Translations under genes and position numbers: made by a program
Notes under the pieces: generated by a model
What the model was told of the DNA's origin: nothing
Databases searched by the model: none
Seen by the model: only the letters and a program-made list of their open reading frames with translations
From: JAHRAW01 sp965262585
Lineage (GTDB): Bacteria > Pseudomonadota > Gammaproteobacteria > Arenicellales > Poriferihabitantaceae
NCBI GenBank assembly: GCA_965262585.1
Contig: OZ253546.1
Coordinates: 1,240,001-1,304,000, forward strand
Direction: 5' to 3'
DNA: 64,000 bases
Part shown: positions 30,203 to 37,345 of the stretch, one piece after another
Position numbering within the stretch: the first letter of the stretch is position 1
How the letters are laid out: each line of letters begins with the position of its first letter

Positions 30203-30979
30203 TCACGTCTTCGCCGCCGCCCATACGCTTACCGTGGTAACCCCAGATTGTTTCAACGCATGCGCGGCGGCGTTGACTGTGCTGCCGCTGGTTACCACGT
30301 CGTCTACTAGCGCGACATGCGCGCCACGGATGGGTGCCACGGTTTGGAACGCGCCTCGTACATTGCGGCGTCGGGCGCGTCCGCCGAGGCCGACTTGGGG
30401 TATGGTGTTTTTGATGCGTGCGAGGGAGGAATAATCGACTTCGATGTCCAGTTCCGTGGCGATGCGCCGGGTGATTTCCAGGGCTTGGTTGTAGCCGCGT
30501 TCGCGTAGCCGTCGGGGGTGCAGGGGCACGGGGATGAGCAAGTCCGGCAGCGGGGTTTGGGTCTGCCACACCCGCCGGCAAATCAGCGCGCCGAGGGAGT
30601 CGGCGTGGTTTAGTTGTCGGTGATACTTCAGGGTTTGGATGTGTTCCGAGACCGGCGCGCGGTAGTGGAGCGGGATCACCGAATGGTCGTACCGGGGTCG
30701 GCGCGTTTGACAACCGCCGCACACCCCCACTTCGTACAACGCCGTGCCGCAGATTTCACAGCCCACCGTGATCCACGGCAACAATTCCCGGCAGTGGGTG
30801 CAGATTCCCCGGCTGCGGGCGGTGCACACCGGGCAGCGCGCCGGCACCAGCGCATCGAGGATTGCCCCGAATCTTGTCCCAAAGATTGCCCCAAGCCCCG
30901 GCACGGCATTACCATGGCGCATCAAGCCGCGCGCGGTTACCATGGCTGATATTGTGGCCGACAGCATGGCCGATAACAT
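30203..30979 (-). CDS. comF: ComF family phosphoribosyltransferase-like protein
   Basis: About 258 residues or slightly fewer; several ATG codons occur within the first 20 codons, so the start is uncertain. The N-terminal zinc-ribbon-like Cys pairs are CPVCTARSRGICTHC and CEICG, plus CGGC. The C-terminal PRPP-binding motif is LVDDVVTSGSTVNAAA. ComF/GntX proteins are linked to DNA uptake and replication restart; the biochemical role is not settled. It diverges from the bioC-like gene across 59 bp, a pairing seen in other proteobacteria. Confidence 0.9.
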   Translation of the reverse strand: MLSAMLSATISAMVTARGLMRHGNAVPGLGAIFGTRFGAILDALVPARCPVCTARSRGICTHCRELLPWITVGCEICGTALYEVGVCGGCQTRRPRYDHSVIPLHYRAPVSEHIQTLKYHRQLNHADSLGALICRRVWQTQTPLPDLLIPVPLHPRRLRERGYNQALEITRRIATELDIEVDYSSLARIKNTIPQVGLGGRARRRNVRGAFQTVAPIRGAHVALVDDVVTSGSTVNAAAHALKQSGVTTVSVWAAAKT

Positions 30980-31038
30980 GCATTACCCATGACCTTGGGC
31001 GCGGCGTACATCCGCAGCATCGGGGTTGGTTGAATTGA

Positions 31039-31821
31039 ATGGAACATAACGATCTATTGGAACTGGATCTTTGTCAGATGGCAAGGGTTCGAGCGCGGGC
31101 GCGGCGAAAAAATCCGGCCTGCGACTTGGGCTATCTGCGCGCGCGCGCGCGGTGCGAATTGGAGGAACGCTGGGCGTTGGATCAGCCCGACGACCACGCG
31201 CCACGCCGTGTACTGCTGATCGACTTTGACGGCATCCGCCCGAACTTCGGCGAGGCCGTGACCATCCAGCGGGTTTCTTCCCTCGAATCCCCGGGCGTTT
31301 TCGCGCATCGCGAGTTTGACGGCGTTGTCATCGGCCTGCAAATGGCGTGGCTGCACCTTGAGACAGTTTTGACCGAGGCGTTGCATCGGTTGCGGCCGGG
31401 CGGCAAGTTGCTGTTTTGCACCTTCGGTCCCGACACCCTGCGAGAACTGCGCCGGGCGTGGGGCGAGGTGGACGAATTCCCTCATGTGCATCCTTTCATC
31501 GACCTGCATCTTATCGGCGATCAACTGCTCCAGTGCGGCTTCATCCGCCCGATCGTGGATGTGGATTGGGTTACCGTGGAATATCAGGATGCTCGAATGC
31601 TATACGCCGACCTGCGCGGCGAAGGATTCACCAACATCCTGCAGCAGCGTCGCAAAACCTTGACCGGCAAATCTCGTTTTGACGGCTTCGCCAAAGCGTT
31701 GGACGGCTTGCGCAAACCCGGAGCGCCGCTGGCCGTCACTTGTGAATTCATCTACGGAGTCGCGTACGCGCCGTCACCGTCCATAGGCCAAGTGCGAGTG
31801 GCACCACCGGAAATGATTTGA
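31039..31821 (+). CDS. BioC-like methyltransferase-fold protein with degenerate SAM-binding motif
   Basis: A 260-residue protein. The C-terminal two thirds matches malonyl-ACP O-methyltransferase BioC: RLRPGGKLLFCTFGPDTL, then LRRAWGEVDEFPHVHPF, HLIGDQLLQCGF and LTGKSRFDGFAKAL. The N-terminal part should carry motif I (LDLGCGTG-like) for SAM binding, but the equivalent segment reads RRVLLIDFDGIRPNF, without the Gly-rich loop, and the region between it and the RPGG motif is shorter than usual. It may therefore be a non-catalytic or repurposed homologue, or a gene in decay. No other biotin synthesis genes are nearby. It diverges from comF. Confidence 0.75.
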   Translation: MEHNDLLELDLCQMARVRARARRKNPACDLGYLRARARCELEERWALDQPDDHAPRRVLLIDFDGIRPNFGEAVTIQRVSSLESPGVFAHREFDGVVIGLQMAWLHLETVLTEALHRLRPGGKLLFCTFGPDTLRELRRAWGEVDEFPHVHPFIDLHLIGDQLLQCGFIRPIVDVDWVTVEYQDARMLYADLRGEGFTNILQQRRKTLTGKSRFDGFAKALDGLRKPGAPLAVTCEFIYGVAYAPSPSIGQVRVAPPEMI

Positions 31822-31845
31822 CGGTGGTTTTGACGACGGGGGCAA

Positions 31846-33327
31846 TTACGGTTGCTGCAGTTGTTGCTTTACGATCTCTTCCAATTCGTCCAGTCGCGCA
31901 CTGATGCTTTGGTGGAGATAGCCTTCGGAATCGTTTTCTCGCAGTGCTTGTTTTAGCGAATCCACGGCTTTTTGGTATTCGCCCAGGGTGGCGTGAAATT
32001 CGGCGGTGGCTTGGTGGGCTTCGGCCAGCAGGCCCAGTTTGGCGTTGCTTTCGGACAGCAACGGGTACAGGGTAAATCGTTTTTTGTCGCGGCGCAGTTG
32101 GTGGCGGACAATGCGTTTGGCTTCGGCGGCATCGCCGTTGGTGAGCAACGCCCGGACTTGGTAATGAATGAGATAAGCCGACTGCGGGTGCGCGGCGGTT
32201 AATTGCGCGTATCGGGCAACCGCCGCCGCGGAATCGCCAGCGGCTAGGTCGATTTCGGCGCGTGCCAGTTGAAATGCGGCATCGTTTGGATAGGCTTCGA
32301 GTAGCGGTTGCAAGGTGGCGCGCGCTTGTTCCGTTTGCCGCAATTTTCGTTGCGTCAGGGCGACGCCGTAGATAGCCGCGTTTTTCTCCTCTCCCGATAA
32401 ACGATTGGCCCGGTCTTGAAAATAAATCAGCGCATCCCGGTTTTCGGGGAAATACAGGGCGCGAATTTTTGCTCTGGCGAGGAGGAACGCACGGCTCGGC
32501 GGATAGGTTACGGCCGGGTATCCGCCGGCTCGGTTTTCCGCTTCGGCGATGCGCGTGTAGGAAAGCGGGTGGGTGCGCAGGAATTCGGGAATTTCATCGT
32601 TGAGGCCGCCGTGGCGGTCGATCTTTCCGAAAAACTGCGCCATGGCCCTGGGGTCAAAGTCCGCTTCGGCGAGCAGTTTGATGCCGATGGAATCCGCTTC
32701 CCGTTCAAAAGTCCGGGTGTAGGCCAACTGGTTGGACAGCAACGCGGCGTTGGCCACGGTAAATCCGGCCAGCCCGACCTTGCCGCCAATCACCAGCGCC
32801 GCGAGTATCGCCGCCGCCGCCGGAAGTTTGCTTGCTTCCATTTTAGCCAGCATGCGCGGCAGGTGTCGCTGGGCAATGTGGGCGATTTCATGGCCCATCA
32901 CCGCCGCCAGTTCGCTCTCTTGCTCGGCGGTCAGGAGCAGGCCGGTGTGGAAGGTGATGTGGCCGCCGGGGACTGCGAAGGCGTTCAAATCCGGGTGTTG
33001 CAGCAAGTGGATGGTGATCGGGGTGCCCCGCAGCGAAGCACCTTGTGCCACCTTCGTTCCCAGCGCGTTGAGGTAGGCGTTCAATTCCGGGTCGTCGACA
33101 TAAGCCTTGTCGCGGAGGAGTTGGCGCAGAAATTCCCGGCCAATGCGTTTTTCCTGGGCCGGGGACAAAACCCGCGTGGCGCGGTCTCCAAGTTCCGGCA
33201 GGGGGGCGTTCTCATCGGCAGTCGCCGGGGCTGTAAGCCACAACGAGGCGGCCACCATGAACGCCGCCAGACGCGCCGGGCGGCGTAGCGTGGGGGTTTT
33301 TTCTGAAATGGAGTGGCGGCCTGACAT
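31846..33327 (-). CDS. bepA: Periplasmic M48 metalloprotease/chaperone, BepA (YfgC) type
   Basis: 493 residues with an N-terminal signal-like hydrophobic stretch (about 15-38, ending PATADE). The zinc-protease motif is HEIAHIAQRH (about 146-155), and the downstream Glu lies in READSIGIKLL. A C-terminal TPR-like helical half follows. BepA-type proteins maintain outer-membrane protein and LptD assembly, which fits a cell making very large outer-membrane autotransporters. It is convergent with the bioC-like gene and divergent from tusA. Confidence 0.93.
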   Translation of the reverse strand: MSGRHSISEKTPTLRRPARLAAFMVAASLWLTAPATADENAPLPELGDRATRVLSPAQEKRIGREFLRQLLRDKAYVDDPELNAYLNALGTKVAQGASLRGTPITIHLLQHPDLNAFAVPGGHITFHTGLLLTAEQESELAAVMGHEIAHIAQRHLPRMLAKMEASKLPAAAAILAALVIGGKVGLAGFTVANAALLSNQLAYTRTFEREADSIGIKLLAEADFDPRAMAQFFGKIDRHGGLNDEIPEFLRTHPLSYTRIAEAENRAGGYPAVTYPPSRAFLLARAKIRALYFPENRDALIYFQDRANRLSGEEKNAAIYGVALTQRKLRQTEQARATLQPLLEAYPNDAAFQLARAEIDLAAGDSAAAVARYAQLTAAHPQSAYLIHYQVRALLTNGDAAEAKRIVRHQLRRDKKRFTLYPLLSESNAKLGLLAEAHQATAEFHATLGEYQKAVDSLKQALRENDSEGYLHQSISARLDELEEIVKQQLQQP

Positions 33328-33432
33328 GGTGATAGTTTGTCTGCTCCGGTAATATACCGTTATACTTGCCCGTCTACGACCATGATTTTAGGCCGTGACT
33401 TTGCCCTCAACGAGACAACGAGATTGAAATCC

Positions 33433-33675
33433 ATGACCGAAGTTACCCGGGAACTCGATACCCGCGGGTTGAATTGCCCGCTACCCATTCTGCGTGCGAA
33501 GAAAACCCTGAACGGGATGGGCGCCGGGGAAGTGCTCGGCATCGTCTCCACCGACCCGGGGTCAGTAAAAGACTTCGAGGCTTTCGCCACGCAGACCGGC
33601 CATGAATTGCTGGAATCATATGAAGCGAACGGTGAGTTTCATTTCAAGGTGAAAAAAGCGTCTGCCGATCATTAA
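33433..33675 (+). CDS. tusA: TusA family sulfur carrier protein
   Basis: 80 residues from the ATG at 33433 (MTEVTRELDTRGLNCPLP). The CP.P motif with the sulfur-accepting Cys is at about residue 15. The frame is open upstream to 33337, but the added residues overlap the bepA promoter side and do not match the family. TusA relays persulfide sulfur for tRNA thiolation and molybdenum cofactor synthesis, and in sulfur oxidisers it also feeds cytoplasmic sulfur oxidation. Its presence 2 kb from the qmo/hdr operon is suggestive but not proof of that role. Confidence 0.92.
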   Translation: MTEVTRELDTRGLNCPLPILRAKKTLNGMGAGEVLGIVSTDPGSVKDFEAFATQTGHELLESYEANGEFHFKVKKASADH

Positions 33676-33732
33676 CCCGGATATATTGCCCGGTAGATAT
33701 GTCGACCGGCAACCGCGCCGCTTGGTTCAACC

Positions 33733-33762
33733 GCATTGCAAGTTTCGGCATTGCAAATTTCG
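33733..33762 (+). repeat. 15-bp tandem duplication in the tusA-rpiA gap
   Basis: GCATTGCAAGTTTCG is followed immediately by GCATTGCAAATTTCG, two copies with one mismatch. It lies in the 170-bp gap between the convergent ends of tusA and rpiA. No gene or clear terminator was seen in this gap. Confidence 0.7.
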
Positions 33763-33845
33763 GAAAGTGTATCTGCATAATGCCGATAGCATACCGGACT
33801 GCTCGGATAATAAAAAGCATTACACTGACCCCTGAACCCATCTGG

Positions 33846-34520
33846 TTAGCGGTCAATGGTGTCCACTCCCGATGCGTTTCCCAGCAGCAGTACATCAGCG
33901 CCCCGTAGCGCAAACAGCCCCACGGTCACCACGCCGGGCATTTGGTTGATTCGCCGTTCCATTTCAACGGGGTTTTCGATGGCAAGGTTGCGCGCGTCGA
34001 TGATGAGGTTGCCGTGGTCGGTGGTGAATCCGGTGCGCAGTTCGGGTAATGCGCCGAGTCCGGCGAGGCTGCGTCCTACCAAACTCTGGGCCATGGGCAG
34101 CACTTCCACGGGCAATGGAAATTCCCCCAGCACCGCCACCAGTTTGCTGTGGTCGGCGATGCAGATAAATTTTTCGCTGGCCTGCGCCAGGATTTTCTCG
34201 CCACTCAGCGCGCCGCCGCCGCCTTTGATGAGGTGCAGGTGGCGGGTGGCCTCGTCGGCGCCGTCCACATACACGGGCAAGCCGCCCACCTGATTGAGTT
34301 CGAGCACGGCGATGCCGTGGGAGCGCAGGCGCGCGGCGCTGGCTTGTGAACTCGCCACGGCACCGTCAATTTTGCCCTTGATGTTGGCTAACTCATCGAT
34401 GAAAAAATTCGCGGTGGAGCCGGTGCCGATGCCCACCACGTCGCCCGTTTCGATGTATTCAATGGCCGCCCGGGCGGCGGCCTGTTTCATTTTGTCGGTG
34501 TCGTTTTGCTCTTTGCTCAT
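33846..34520 (-). CDS. rpiA: Ribose-5-phosphate isomerase A
   Basis: A 224-residue cytoplasmic enzyme of the pentose phosphate and Calvin cycles that interconverts ribose-5-P and ribulose-5-P. Family motifs are visible: VGIGTGSTANFFIDEL (phosphate loop), YVDGADEA (catalytic Asp region) and LIKGGGGALSGEKI. The ATG has a GAGGAAAC-like ribosome site upstream. It is on the same strand as, and 39 bp downstream of, the CbbQ-like gene. Confidence 0.95.
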   Translation of the reverse strand: MSKEQNDTDKMKQAAARAAIEYIETGDVVGIGTGSTANFFIDELANIKGKIDGAVASSQASAARLRSHGIAVLELNQVGGLPVYVDGADEATRHLHLIKGGGGALSGEKILAQASEKFICIADHSKLVAVLGEFPLPVEVLPMAQSLVGRSLAGLGALPELRTGFTTDHGNLIIDARNLAIENPVEMERRINQMPGVVTVGLFALRGADVLLLGNASGVDTIDR

Positions 34521-34559
34521 GTTTCCTCTCCTTATGTTGTCGGCTTTGTTGTCGGCGCG

Positions 34560-35369
34560 TTAAAACAACGAAGCCCCAAGTTCATCGATGGCTTTTAGCA
34601 TGTCGGGATCATCACTCAAGGTCTCGGCGATGGCTGCGCGGCAGGCGGCGCGCGGGGCGATTCCGGTTACCATGAGTTTCGCCGCATGCACCAGCAAGCG
34701 AGTGCTCGCACCTTCTTCCAGTCCGCTGCCCTTGAGGTTGCGGGTCATACCGGCGTACTTGACCAGTTTGGATGCGGCGACGGCGTCCAGTTCGGATTCT
34801 TTGACGATGATGTCGGTCTCAAGGCCGGCGGCGGGGTAGGTAAATTCGATGGAGACGAAGCGCTGCCGGGTGCTTTGTTTGAGGTCTTTCAATACGCTCT
34901 GGTAGCCCGGATTGTAGGAAACGGCGAGGCAGAATTCCGACGTTGCGTGCAACAATTCGCCGGTTTTTTCGATGGGCAGGGCGCGGCGGTCGTCGGCCAG
35001 CGGATGAATCACCACGGTGGTGTCCTTGCGCGCTTCGACGATTTCATCGAGATAGCAAATGCCGCCGCCGCGCACCGCCCGACTCAGCGGCCCGTCCATC
35101 CAGCGGGTCTCGCCGCCGACTATCAAATAACGCCCGACCAGATCGGCGGCGGTCAGGTCGTCGTGGCAGGACACCGTGACCAGCGGACGCGCAAGACGCC
35201 ACGCGAGATGCTCGATGAAGCGAGTTTTGCCGCAGCCGGTGGGCCCCTTGAGCAGCACCGGAATGCCGTTGCGATAGGCCGCCTCAAACAACTCGATCTC
35301 GCTGCCCTGGGGGGCGTAGTAGGGTTCGTCTTGAATTAGATACTGGTTCAGGGATTGTTCGTCATTCAT
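34560..35369 (-). CDS. MoxR-class AAA ATPase, CbbQ/NirQ/NorQ family
   Basis: 269 residues with Walker A GPTGCGKTRF, Walker B GICYLDEIVEA and sensor residues in AVSYNPGYQS, plus the C-terminal CbbQ_C-like extension. Family members act with a von Willebrand-factor-A partner (CbbO or NorD) to activate Rubisco or nitric oxide reductase. No such partner, Rubisco or NOR gene is in the window, so its target is open. It is placed immediately upstream of rpiA and divergent from the qmo/hdr operon, separated by an AT-rich promoter region. CbbQ versus NorQ cannot be decided from sequence alone. Confidence 0.85.
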   Translation of the reverse strand: MNDEQSLNQYLIQDEPYYAPQGSEIELFEAAYRNGIPVLLKGPTGCGKTRFIEHLAWRLARPLVTVSCHDDLTAADLVGRYLIVGGETRWMDGPLSRAVRGGGICYLDEIVEARKDTTVVIHPLADDRRALPIEKTGELLHATSEFCLAVSYNPGYQSVLKDLKQSTRQRFVSIEFTYPAAGLETDIIVKESELDAVAASKLVKYAGMTRNLKGSGLEEGASTRLLVHAAKLMVTGIAPRAACRAAIAETLSDDPDMLKAIDELGASLF

Positions 35370-35513
35370 GGTTGGCGGCGGAATGGAGTATTAGAGAAAG
35401 AGTATACTCGAGCGTATAACCTATAAGTTATAACTAGTATAAAAGTTAGAGTTTACTTTGATGTAGGGTTAATCATATTGTAGAACACCTTGAACTTTTT
35501 ACAGGAAACAAAA
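35370..35513. promoter_or_regulatory. AT-rich divergent intergenic region with palindromes
   Basis: 144 bp between the cbbQ-like gene and the qmo operon, markedly AT-rich compared with its surroundings. It holds a perfect 10-bp palindrome AGTTATAACT (35426-35435) and an inverted repeat TATAC-N6-GTATA (35403-35418). Either could be an operator. No confident -35/-10 pair was found. A good ribosome site (AGGAAACAAAA) lies directly before the ATG at 35514. Confidence 0.45.
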
Positions 35514-35981
35514 ATGCATACCCTGAACCACAAAGCACATACAGTAGGTTACACAAGATACCACAACATCGAGGTATTACGTTCTCTTGATTATGATCAA
35601 GAAAGAAATACACAAGTGTTTTCCAACGGAGATCATTATATTTTATCGCCGGCAGTCGGAGAAAAAGCGAATTGGTTTGATATTCGTGAAGTAAATATAA
35701 ATCGGATGAATGAAACCTTTTTATTACTGGTGCGAATTGTTCCCGATAAATTTATCTTGGTGCATTCGAAATATATTTCGCCGTTATTGACAGAAAACTT
35801 AAAAGACAATCGGCCACATACAGGGAATGTATGGGGTATAAAAATTGATTATAGCAATCGCAGCCCCTTTTCAGAGGTATCGCTTTATAATACGAAAAAT
35901 TCACAGCATAAATTGCCGGTGAAATTGTTGGATACGAAAGAGATGTACGAACAATATGCCGAAATCAAACTAACGCCATGA
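35514..35981 (+). CDS. Unknown AT-rich protein, first gene of the qmo/hdr operon
   Basis: A 155-residue protein of no recognised family. The ATG at 35514 was chosen because AGGAAACA lies just upstream; the frame is open 8 codons further. It has no signal peptide, no membrane segment and no Cys cluster. It is rich in Asn, Tyr, Ile and Lys, mixing short hydrophobic strands (ETFLLLVRIVPDKFILVHS) with polar loops. Base composition is much lower in GC than qmoA, suggesting recent acquisition. Its stop codon overlaps the qmoA start (ATGA, 4 bp), so it is translationally coupled to the redox operon. Confidence 0.7.
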   Translation: MHTLNHKAHTVGYTRYHNIEVLRSLDYDQERNTQVFSNGDHYILSPAVGEKANWFDIREVNINRMNETFLLLVRIVPDKFILVHSKYISPLLTENLKDNRPHTGNVWGIKIDYSNRSPFSEVSLYNTKNSQHKLPVKLLDTKEMYEQYAEIKLTP

Positions 35982-37345
35982 CCGACATCATTGCCACCAA
36001 CGAAACCATTCTCGTAGTCGGCGGCGGGATTAGTGGTATGACGGCGGCCCTTGAGGCGGCGGAATGCGGCAAGGATGTGGTTTTGATTGAGAAGCAAGCG
36101 GCCCTTGGCGGGCGGGTGGCGCGGTTATACAAATACTTTCCCAAATTGTGCCGGCCAAGTTGCGGGCAGGAAATCAATCAACGCCGGATTGCCGCCAACC
36201 GACGCCTGCGGGTAATCACCCTGGCGGAAATCGAAAGCCTCACCGGTACCGCCGGAGACTACACCGCCACAATCACCGTCAAGCCGCGTTATGTCAACGA
36301 GAACTGTACCGCCTGTGGCGACTGTGGGCGCGCGGTGAGCGCCGAAATTGACGACCCGCACAACTACCGGATGAGCAAAATCAAAGCCGCCTACCTGCCC
36401 AACAGCATGGCCTGGCCGCAGCGGTATGTCATCGACCCGTCCATAGTCGGAAACGAGCAAGGCGAGAAAGCCAAAGCCGCCTGTCGCTATGATGCGGTCG
36501 ATCTGGAAATGCGCGAACAGACGCTGGAAATCAAATGCGGGGCGGTGATTTTCGCCACCGGCTGGCGTCCCTACGACGCCGCCAAAATCGAGCCTTACGG
36601 CTACGAACGCTACGACGACGTCATCACCAGCGTGGAATTCGAACGCCTGATGGACCCTTACGGCCCCACCGGCGGGCGGCTGTTGCGGCCCTCCGACGGC
36701 ACCGAAGCCAAAGACATCGCCTTCATTCAGTGCGCCGGTTCGCGGGACCGCAATCATCTCGCCCACTGCTCGCGCATCTGTTGCATGGCCTCGCTCAAAC
36801 AGAGCACCTACATCGGAGAAATTTACGACGACGACCCGGACGCCAAAGCCACTATCTACTACATCGACATCCGCACCATCGATAGATTCGAAGATTTCGA
36901 GCGCAAGGTGCGCGCCGATCCGCGGGTGCATTTTATCAAGTCCAAAGTTGCCGGCATCGAACGGGATTCGAAAAGCGGAAAACCGGTGGTCAATGGCGTC
37001 GACACCCACGGCTACAAACGCTACGCCAACGCCCACGACCTCGTGGTGCTGGCGATTGGCATGCAGCCGAGCATCGACATCAACACCATCGTCAAGACCG
37101 ATAACCAACCGCCGAGAGTAGCCGTGGACGCCGCGGGATTCATCGAACTCGCCGCACCCGGCGGCGACCTCGCCAACGGCGTCTTCGGCGCCGGCTGCGC
37201 CACCAACGCCCTGGATGTCAACCGCTCGGTGCAGGGCGCCACGGCAGCCGCACTGCGCGCCATTCAGGTGGTGAACCGGGTGGCGGCAGCCCAGTTGCCC
37301 GCGGCACAACCAACGGCACAACCAGCCCCTGCGGCGGATCATTGA
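35978..37345 (+). CDS. qmoA: QmoA-like (HdrA-related) FAD protein
   Basis: A 455-residue flavoprotein related to heterodisulfide reductase subunit A. The N-terminal FAD-binding motif is VVGGGISGMTAALEAA. Cys residues suited to an Fe-S cluster occur as LCRPSCG, NCTACGDCG and HCSRICCMAS. A second dinucleotide-binding region and a C-terminal Gly-rich segment (FGAGCATNALDVNRSVQGAT) follow. In sulfate reducers and sulfur oxidisers QmoA with QmoB exchanges electrons between APS reductase and the quinone pool. It overlaps the preceding unknown gene by 4 bp and shares one base with the qmoB start (TGATG). The C-terminus ends in a short Ala/Pro/Gln tail. Confidence 0.9.
   Translation: MTDIIATNETILVVGGGISGMTAALEAAECGKDVVLIEKQAALGGRVARLYKYFPKLCRPSCGQEINQRRIAANRRLRVITLAEIESLTGTAGDYTATITVKPRYVNENCTACGDCGRAVSAEIDDPHNYRMSKIKAAYLPNSMAWPQRYVIDPSIVGNEQGEKAKAACRYDAVDLEMREQTLEIKCGAVIFATGWRPYDAAKIEPYGYERYDDVITSVEFERLMDPYGPTGGRLLRPSDGTEAKDIAFIQCAGSRDRNHLAHCSRICCMASLKQSTYIGEIYDDDPDAKATIYYIDIRTIDRFEDFERKVRADPRVHFIKSKVAGIERDSKSGKPVVNGVDTHGYKRYANAHDLVVLAIGMQPSIDINTIVKTDNQPPRVAVDAAGFIELAAPGGDLANGVFGAGCATNALDVNRSVQGATAAALRAIQVVNRVAAAQLPAAQPTAQPAPAADH

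Noticed and set aside
33676..33845. Possible tRNA-like T-arm sequence (GGTTCAACC) in the tusA-rpiA gap
   Set aside because: No cloverleaf could be built around it; the acceptor and anticodon stems are absent.
36125..37342. A 405-codon minus-strand frame opposite qmoA
   Set aside because: It is a mirror of the GC-skewed qmoA coding frame. The qmoA side has clear FAD and Cys motifs, while this one has only Val/Gly/Ala-rich low complexity.
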